Shown here: one piece after another, positions 7,144 through 12,471 of the stretch
Layout of the letters: each line of letters starts with the position of its first letter
Position numbering within the stretch: position 1 is the stretch's first letter
DNA from: Halobacteroidaceae bacterium
Lineage (GTDB): Bacteria; Bacillota; Halanaerobiia; B1SED10-174
NCBI GenBank assembly: GCA_003550445.1
Contig: PUKG01000293.1
Coordinates: forward strand, 1-12,471
Length of the DNA: 12,471 nucleotides
Direction of reading: 5' to 3'
Notes under the pieces: model-generated
Told to the model about the DNA's origin: nothing
Seen by the model: the letters and a program-made list of their open reading frames with translations, nothing else
The model's database searches: none
Made by a program: the position numbers and the translations under genes

Positions 7144-9442
7144 GTACGTTGGGAAAAAAATTGATCGGGTTGACGCCAGGGACAAGGTTACCGGAAAAGC
7201 TCTATATTCTGCCGATTTTTACCTTGAGGATATGCTTTATCTAAAAGTTTTACGTGCTCCCCACCCCCATGCCAGAATTAAATCCGTGGATGTGAGCAAA
7301 GCAAGGACTATTCCGGGTGTTGCCATGGCAATCTCAGCAAAAGATGTTCCATGGGTTAAGAATTTTGGGATGATTTTCAAGGATCAGGAGGTCCTTGTTA
7401 GAGAAAAAACCCGGTACATGGGAGATGCACTGGCCATTGTTGCTGCAGAAACTGAAACCATTGCCAGGCAGGCCCTGGACTATATCGAGGTTGATTATGA
7501 ACCTTTACCTGTAATTTCTGATCCCCTAAAGGCTTTAGAAAAAGAATCCCCGTATATCCATGAACCCCGGGAAGAAAATTGTGATCCCGGTTTAAATCCC
7601 GGAAACCTTCTCTGTACTCATCGCCTGGAGCGGGGAGACCTGGAAAGGGGTTTTTCCGAAGCAGATGTAATTGTGGAAAATGAAATTAGGACTCCCCATA
7701 TAGAACATGTTGCTCTCCAACCGGAAGCAGGAGTTGCAAAGTATGATAAAGAAACCGGGGTTTGTACCATGTGGGTTGCTACCCAGTGGCTGCATGATAT
7801 TCAGGCAGATGTGGCTCAGGCCCTGGATATGAAAACAGAACAGGTTCAGATTATCCAGCCTGCCATTGGAGGAGCCTTTGGAAAAAGAGAGGATGTTTCT
7901 GTCCATATAATTATTGCTTTAATGGCAATTTTAACCGGAAGACCTGTAAAAATGGAAATGACCCGGGAAGAACTTATGATTACACAAAATAAGCGCCATC
8001 CAATTATTTTCCGCCATAAGACCGGCGTGAAAAAAGACGGGACAATTACTGCCTGGAAAGCAGAGGTTATTGGGGATACTGGAGCTTATGCTTCAACCGG
8101 GTCTGCGGTAGTCCATCAGGCTTTATACATGTGCACCGGTCCCTATAATGTGCCCAATTTAAGTGGAGTTTCCTATACCGCATACACAAATAACACCTAC
8201 GCCGGGGCAATGAGGGGTTTTGGGGCAACTCAAGCTGCCTTTGCCTATGAAACTCAGATGGACTGCATTGCCGCAGAACTTGGCCTTGACCCTTTAGAAT
8301 TCCGCAAGAAAAATGCTTACGAACTGGGCTCAATGACTCCCAATGGCCAGATTCTAACTACAAGTGTCGGTGTAAAAGATACATTAGAGAAAGCAGCAGA
8401 GGTCTTCGGGTATAAACCCGATCAGCTTTCCAAAGAGGAAAATGGAAAAATCAGGGGAATAGGAGTTGCATCTTCCATGTTTGGCTGCGGTTACGGAGAG
8501 GGATTTCCCGACCATTCTATAGTCGACCTGGAAGTTACCGATGAAGGGAAAATTTTAGTCCACTCTGCAGCAGCAGATGTTGGCCAGGGCATTTTAACTG
8601 TGGTTTGCCAGATTGTAGCGGAAGTTCTGGATATTCCCCTTGAACTTGTAGAACTCGCTCCGGGGGATACCCATACCAGTAAAAATGCAGGTTCAACTTC
8701 AGCAACCCGGCAAACAATTTTTTCTGGGAATGCCGCCAAGTTAGCAGCTGAGGAACTACTGGGGAAAATTTATCACCGGGCTTCCCTGGAGCTGGTAAAA
8801 CATCACCCCCAGTTTTTGGTGCAGGAAGGGGAAATAGTTTTACAGGGAACTGAAACCCGGATTTCTCTTGCTGAACTTGCAAAAATAGCCCGAGAAAAAG
8901 GAGATCCGCTACATGCCGAAGGGTGCTATTTCCCGAGGACTGATGTTCCCGATGAAGCCACGGGACAGGGGAATCTGGTTTACGTTGCCTATACATTTAA
9001 TACCCACATTGCCGAGATTGAGATTGATAAATATACAGGAGAAACCAGGGTCCTGCGGGTTGTTGCTGTTCCAGACGTGGGCAGGGTAATTAACCGGATT
9101 GGTGTTGAAGGGCAAAGTGAAGGTGGAACGGTTATGGGCGTTGGGATGGCATTGATGGAAAAACAGGTTATTGAAGAAGGAATAACTAAAAATGCTGATC
9201 TTTCTACCTACCTGATACCAACTTCTCTGGATATGCCGGAGATAATTACCGAAATAGTTGAAAGTGGTGATGCAGCGGGGCCATACGGGGCAAAGGGAAT
9301 TGGAGAGCCTGCTCTTTTACCAGCAGCCCCGGCAATTATAAACGCAATTTACAACGCAACAGGGGTCCGGTTTTTTCATACTCCTGTGACCCCGGATCAG
9401 GTTTTTAAAGCAATAAAAGACCGGGAAAAGAAAAATTCCTAA
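7133..9442 (+). CDS. xdhA: Molybdenum hydroxylase molybdopterin-binding subunit (XdhA-like)
   Basis: This 769-residue large subunit should bind molybdenum-pterin cytosine dinucleotide and hydroxylate a heteroaromatic ring, probably a purine. It has the N-terminal aldehyde oxidase a/b hammerhead domain (VDARDKVTGKALYSADFY; LRAPHPHARIK), then the Mo-binding domain. Motifs include Gln218 (ATQW, matching the Mo-oxo glutamine), GGAFGKRED at 246-254 with Glu253, AMRGFG at 359-364 with Arg361 and Phe363, DVGQG at 482-486, and the catalytic glutamate Glu725 in GAKGIGEPA. By eye, the arginine that in bovine xanthine oxidase contacts the purine (Arg880) is Gln329 here, so xanthine itself is not assured. 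It starts with ATG 7133 inside the end of the Fe-S gene (GGGAGGGAAGGG before it). Family certain; substrate could also be nicotinate or another N-heterocycle, though context favours purines. Confidence 0.9.
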   Translation: MRNRYVGKKIDRVDARDKVTGKALYSADFYLEDMLYLKVLRAPHPHARIKSVDVSKARTIPGVAMAISAKDVPWVKNFGMIFKDQEVLVREKTRYMGDALAIVAAETETIARQALDYIEVDYEPLPVISDPLKALEKESPYIHEPREENCDPGLNPGNLLCTHRLERGDLERGFSEADVIVENEIRTPHIEHVALQPEAGVAKYDKETGVCTMWVATQWLHDIQADVAQALDMKTEQVQIIQPAIGGAFGKREDVSVHIIIALMAILTGRPVKMEMTREELMITQNKRHPIIFRHKTGVKKDGTITAWKAEVIGDTGAYASTGSAVVHQALYMCTGPYNVPNLSGVSYTAYTNNTYAGAMRGFGATQAAFAYETQMDCIAAELGLDPLEFRKKNAYELGSMTPNGQILTTSVGVKDTLEKAAEVFGYKPDQLSKEENGKIRGIGVASSMFGCGYGEGFPDHSIVDLEVTDEGKILVHSAAADVGQGILTVVCQIVAEVLDIPLELVELAPGDTHTSKNAGSTSATRQTIFSGNAAKLAAEELLGKIYHRASLELVKHHPQFLVQEGEIVLQGTETRISLAELAKIAREKGDPLHAEGCYFPRTDVPDEATGQGNLVYVAYTFNTHIAEIEIDKYTGETRVLRVVAVPDVGRVINRIGVEGQSEGGTVMGVGMALMEKQVIEEGITKNADLSTYLIPTSLDMPEIITEIVESGDAAGPYGAKGIGEPALLPAAPAIINAIYNATGVRFFHTPVTPDQVFKAIKDREKKNS

Positions 9443-9443
9443 A

Positions 9444-9452
9444 GAAGGTGAT
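9444..9452 (+). promoter_or_regulatory. Ribosome binding site deciding a TTG start
   Basis: GAAGGTGAT is complementary to the inner part of the anti-Shine-Dalgarno end of 16S rRNA (ATCACCT) and lies 4 bases before TTG 9457. The GTG at 9448 is inside this site, so TTG 9457 is the more likely start. Confidence 0.55.
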
Positions 9453-9456
9453 TTGT

Positions 9457-12204
9457 TTGCCTGGAGAAACCGGTTTTTGGATAAATGGGATTGAAAAAGC
9501 TATACCAAAGGGAGAAACCAGAAACCTTCTTGAATTCTTGCGGGAAGAAATGAGGCTTTTGGGGTGCAAGGATGGGTGTTCTGAAGGGCACTGTGGTGCC
9601 TGCACCGTTATTGTTGATGGGAAAGCCCGTCTGGCCTGTAGAACAATGGTTTCAGAACTTAAAGGTGCCAGGGTGGAAACCATTGAAAACCTGGCTAAAA
9701 ACGGGGAACTTCATCCACTCCAGGTGGCTTTTTCTGAAACCGGAGCCATTCAGTGCGGCTTTTGTACTCCCGGGATGATTATGTCTGCAAAAGCTCTAAT
9801 AGATAAAAATCCAGACCCTTCGGAAGAACAAATAAAAAAAGCCCTGCAGGGGAACCTTTGCCGCTGTACCGGTTATATAAAAATAGTTGAGGCGGTAAAA
9901 CTGGGAGCAAGGTACATTCGTGAACAAAGGGAAGAAAAGGAAAAAGATATTATTGCCCGGGTGGGCGAAAATATAGTAAAAAATGATGCCGTTGCCAAAG
10001 CCAGGGGAGAACCATTCTATGTAGATGATCTTTTCCGGGAAAATATGCTTTACGGAAAATTACACCTCAGCAATGAACCCCATGCCCGGTTAATCCAGGT
10101 GGATATTGAAGAAGCATTACAGGTTAGAGGAGTAGTTAGGATCCTTACTGCAAAGGATATTCCGGGACGGAATGCCTTCGGCCTTAAAATTCCCCATCAG
10201 CCTGTTCTTGCAGGAGACAAGGTTCGTTTTACCGGAGACCCAATAGCCCTTGTACTGGCAGAAAGTAAAGAAGCTGCTAAAGAGGGAGCTGAAAAAATAA
10301 AGGTTATCTATGAAAAACTTCCTGCTTACTTCAGCCCCACGGATTCCCTTGAGGAGGGGGCGGAAAAAATCCATGCCGGAGGAAATGTCCTTACAGAATT
10401 AAAAATAAAAAAAGGTGACCCGGAAAAGGCAATGCAAGAAGCGGATATTGTTGTAGAAGGCGAATACACCACCCCATTTGGGGAACATGCCTACCTGGAA
10501 CCCGATGGAGGTCTGGCAGAGTACCTAGATGGTTTAATAACTGTGTGGTGTCCCAACCAGGGGGCTCATCAATTCCGGGAAATGATTGCCGCCAGTCTCA
10601 ACCTTCCCCTGGAAAAAGTTCGGGTAATAACCACCAAAACCGGGGGTGCTTTTGGAGGGCGGGAAGAACCGACTGTTCAAATTCACTGTGCCCTTGGGGC
10701 CATGTTAACGGGGAGGCCGGTAAAAATAATCCTTTCCCGGGAAGAAACAATTAGAATGTCAACTAAAAGACATGCAGCAAAAATGCATTACCGAACGGGT
10801 GTTAATAAAGAAGGGAAAATAATTGCCGGAGAGGCAAAAATATACAGCGATACCGGGGCTTATGCTTCACTTGGAGAACCCGTGGCTCTTCGTCATACCG
10901 CTTTTGCTATGGGTCCTTATGTGGTTCCAAATGTAAAAGTCCAGACTTTTTCCGTTTATACAAACAATACTCCGGCAGGAGCATTCAGAGGCTTTGGTAG
11001 TCCCCAGGTTAACTTTGGGGCAGAATTGCAGATGGACCGAATTGCCCGAAAATTAAATATGGATCCCCTGGAATTCAGACTGAAAAATGCCCTGGAGGAA
11101 GGTGAAGCAACAATAACCGGGCATATCCTGGGGGGAGGCGTTGGCTTCAAGGAGTGCCTGAAAAGGTTAAAAGAAACTCTGCAAAAGGAGAAAATTCCCC
11201 AACCACAGATTGGCGGGAAAATGGGAATTGGAATCGCAGGAGGATATAAAAACGTTGGGATGGGAGCAGGGTTGCCTGAAAAAACGGGATCTGGTTTGCA
11301 GATAAATCCCGATGGAACCCTAACCCTTTTTGTTGGGTGTGTTGATTCCGGGCAGGGCTCAGATACGGCAATGGCCCAGATTGCTTCCGGAGTTTTGAAT
11401 TGTTTTTTCCGGGATATTAAAGTTGTTTCAGCAGATTCTGCTCTGACTCCTGACGTGGGAGTTACTACCGCTTCGCGGATGGTTTTTTTGAGTGGGAATT
11501 CAGTTGCGGGTTGTGCCCGGGAATTTAAAGAAAAACTGATTGGAGAAGTGGCGGAAAAGAAAAAAATTGAGCCTGCCGACTTAGATTTGAAGGGGAGAGA
11601 TTTTCTTAAAAAATCAACTGGAGATAGGGTTATGACACTCAAGGAACTGGGTAAGTTGATCCCGAATTTACGGCATGATTTTGTTTATCAACCTCCGGAA
11701 ACTCACCCCCTTTCCCTGGAAGATATTCCAGAAAAACCAATAGAAAAAGGAGAAAATCACCTTCATTTTGCTTACTGTTTTGGAGCCCAGGGGGTTATTG
11801 TTGAGGTTAACGAGGGAAAAGGGAAGTTAAAGGTTCATAAGGTTTTTGCCGCCCATGATGTAGGCAGGCAGGTAAATCCCCAGGGAGTTGAAAGCCAGAT
11901 TCAGGGTGGGGTTGCCATGGGCCTGGGTTATGTCCTCAGTGAAAATTACTTTCTTAAAGATGGATTCCCAGTCCAGAATAACCTGGCTCGCCTCAAGATT
12001 TTACGGGCAAGAGATATGCCGGAAGTGGTGTCGATTATAGTTGAGGATAATCATCCTGAAGGACCATTTGGAGCAAAGGGCATGGCAGAGCTTCCCGGCG
12101 GACCCGTGGCACCTGCTGTAGTAAATGCCATATATAATATAACCGGAAAGATAATTTCCCGCCTGCCCGTTCAGCCTGAAGACTTTAGGGAAAAGGATGA
12201 GTAA
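9457..12204 (+). CDS. xdhD: Fused 2Fe-2S/molybdopterin purine hydroxylase (XdhD-like)
   Basis: This protein of about 915 residues joins two units that are separate in the preceding enzyme. Residues 1 to about 150 form an Fe-S subunit with Cys41, Cys46, Cys49, Cys61, Cys100, Cys103, Cys135 and Cys137. A charged linker follows (about 155-165), then the Mo-binding part from about 170. Active-site motifs are Gln368 (CPNQ), GGAFGGREE with Glu403, AFRGFG with Arg511 and Phe513, DSGQG, and the likely catalytic Glu878 in GAKGMAELPGG, where the usual GxGEP reads GMAEL. By eye, Arg479 matches the purine-contact arginine of bovine xanthine oxidase. No FAD domain is present, so a flavoprotein partner is needed. 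Architecture and length resemble E. coli XdhD (956 residues), which sits beside ssnA and ygfM. Start is TTG 9457 by ribosome-site spacing; GTG 9448 would add three residues. XdhD-like purine oxidation or reduction is inferred. Confidence 0.9.
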   Translation: MPGETGFWINGIEKAIPKGETRNLLEFLREEMRLLGCKDGCSEGHCGACTVIVDGKARLACRTMVSELKGARVETIENLAKNGELHPLQVAFSETGAIQCGFCTPGMIMSAKALIDKNPDPSEEQIKKALQGNLCRCTGYIKIVEAVKLGARYIREQREEKEKDIIARVGENIVKNDAVAKARGEPFYVDDLFRENMLYGKLHLSNEPHARLIQVDIEEALQVRGVVRILTAKDIPGRNAFGLKIPHQPVLAGDKVRFTGDPIALVLAESKEAAKEGAEKIKVIYEKLPAYFSPTDSLEEGAEKIHAGGNVLTELKIKKGDPEKAMQEADIVVEGEYTTPFGEHAYLEPDGGLAEYLDGLITVWCPNQGAHQFREMIAASLNLPLEKVRVITTKTGGAFGGREEPTVQIHCALGAMLTGRPVKIILSREETIRMSTKRHAAKMHYRTGVNKEGKIIAGEAKIYSDTGAYASLGEPVALRHTAFAMGPYVVPNVKVQTFSVYTNNTPAGAFRGFGSPQVNFGAELQMDRIARKLNMDPLEFRLKNALEEGEATITGHILGGGVGFKECLKRLKETLQKEKIPQPQIGGKMGIGIAGGYKNVGMGAGLPEKTGSGLQINPDGTLTLFVGCVDSGQGSDTAMAQIASGVLNCFFRDIKVVSADSALTPDVGVTTASRMVFLSGNSVAGCAREFKEKLIGEVAEKKKIEPADLDLKGRDFLKKSTGDRVMTLKELGKLIPNLRHDFVYQPPETHPLSLEDIPEKPIEKGENHLHFAYCFGAQGVIVEVNEGKGKLKVHKVFAAHDVGRQVNPQGVESQIQGGVAMGLGYVLSENYFLKDGFPVQNNLARLKILRARDMPEVVSIIVEDNHPEGPFGAKGMAELPGGPVAPAVVNAIYNITGKIISRLPVQPEDFREKDE

Positions 12205-12222
12205 TAACCAATTTTTTTAGAT

Positions 12223-12228
12223 AGGGGG
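12223..12228 (+). promoter_or_regulatory. Ribosome binding site of the right-edge gene
   Basis: AGGGGG lies 7 bases before ATG 12236. Two in-frame TTG codons (12230 and 12233) directly precede the ATG but are closer to the site than is usual. The only other content of the 31-base gap is a run of seven T at 12212-12218 without a hairpin before it. Confidence 0.6.
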
Positions 12229-12235
12229 ATTGTTG

Positions 12236-12471
12236 ATGGCTGAAGAAAAGAAGTTGAACAAGGAGGCTGCTCTTTCCGAAGCCTCGGAATGCTTGAAATG
12301 CTACCAGGCTCCCTGCCAGGAGAACTGCCCGGCGGGAATAGATATACCCGGGTTTATTAATAAAATAAGGACAGGGGATATTAAGGGAGCCAAAAGGGTT
12401 CTTTATGACAAAAACATTTTTTCTGCTACCTGTGCTCTGGTATGCCCTGTTGAAGATCTCTGCCAGGAAAA
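12236..12471 (+). CDS. N-terminus of a PreT/GltD-like Fe-S flavoprotein oxidoreductase (3' end missing)
   Basis: Only the first 78 residues are in the window. They form the N-terminal Fe-S domain found in dihydropyrimidine dehydrogenase small subunit (PreT), glutamate synthase small subunit and related NAD(P)H oxidoreductases. Cluster ligands are Cys19, Cys22, Cys27 and Cys31 (ECLKCYQAPC then NCPAGIDIPGFI), followed by Cys66, Cys70 and Cys76 (TCALVCPVEDLC). By memory, the arrangement EAS-C-x2-C-x-A-P-C and C-A-x-V-C-P-x-E-x-L-C-Q is closest to E. coli PreT. A full protein would continue into FAD and NAD(P)H-binding Rossmann domains. It begins 31 bases after the XdhD-like gene on the same strand, probably in the same operon. 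It could supply NAD(P)-linked electron transfer to the fused hydroxylase, which lacks FAD, or be half of a PreTA pyrimidine reductase. The sequence beyond the edge decides this. Confidence 0.85.
   Translation, partial: MAEEKKLNKEAALSEASECLKCYQAPCQENCPAGIDIPGFINKIRTGDIKGAKRVLYDKNIFSATCALVCPVEDLCQE

Noticed and set aside
10956..11642. Long open frame (228 codons) on the minus strand
   Set aside because: It lies wholly inside the XdhD-like gene, whose motifs are continuous there. Its translation is rich in Pro and Ser with no family resemblance: an antisense shadow of a biased codon pattern.
12205..12235. Run of seven T after the XdhD-like gene as a terminator
   Set aside because: There is no inverted repeat before the T run, and a ribosome binding site and gene follow at once. 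It looks like ordinary intergenic sequence within the operon.
1..12471. Purine riboswitch, CRISPR array, tRNA, insertion sequence or direct repeats
   Set aside because: Junctions are too short to hold a riboswitch, no repeated spacer pattern or transposase was seen, and the similarity between the two Mo-hydroxylase genes is family homology and not a recent duplication.

Overview
The window looks like part of a catabolic island from an anaerobic, low-to-middle GC Gram-positive bacterium (Bacillota, probably a clostridial lineage). This is inferred from strong AGGAGG-type ribosome binding sites, TTG starts, a purine-rich coding strand and the families present; no taxonomic marker gene is here. 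Every credible gene lies on the + strand. From the first stop codon (346-348) to the last start (12236) no gap exceeds about 31 bases and several genes overlap, so the block reads as one operon that runs off both ends of the window.

Layout, left to right: the 3' end of a cupin-domain protein, probably an XRE/cupin regulator (1-348); a hydantoinase/dihydropyrimidinase-type cyclic amidase (358-1746); an 8-oxoguanine deaminase-type aminohydrolase (1743-3107); an SsnA-type aminohydrolase (3112-4440); an NCS2 purine permease (4457-5803); a three-subunit molybdenum hydroxylase encoded as FAD subunit (5793-6668), 2Fe-2S subunit (6661-7143) and molybdopterin subunit (7133-9442); a second molybdenum hydroxylase in which the 2Fe-2S and molybdopterin parts are fused (9457-12204); and the 5' end of a PreT/GltD-like Fe-S flavoprotein (12236 to the right edge).

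As a system: the permease would import a purine or urate-like base. The deaminase would convert an aminopurine (8-oxoguanine to urate, if the family assignment holds). The two molybdenum hydroxylases would oxidise, or in an anaerobe possibly reduce, the purine at carbon positions. SsnA and the hydantoinase-like enzyme are candidates for opening the two rings. The PreT-like flavoprotein could link the redox steps to NAD(P)H. The gene set strongly recalls the E. coli xdhABC-ygeVWXY-hyuA...ygfK-ssnA-ygfM-xdhD-xanQ-guaD region and the anaerobic urate-degradation clusters of gut bacteria. The ygeW/X/Y and ygfK partners are not in this window.

I do not see a wholly unknown system. The points worth a second look are the combination of an 8-oxoguanine deaminase with ssnA, the tandem of two differently built molybdenum hydroxylases sharing one FAD gene, differences between their purine-contact residues, and the altered substrate loop of the hydantoinase-like protein. 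No RNA gene, CRISPR array, mobile element, promoter or terminator could be supported, and there is no gene-free stretch longer than 31 bases.
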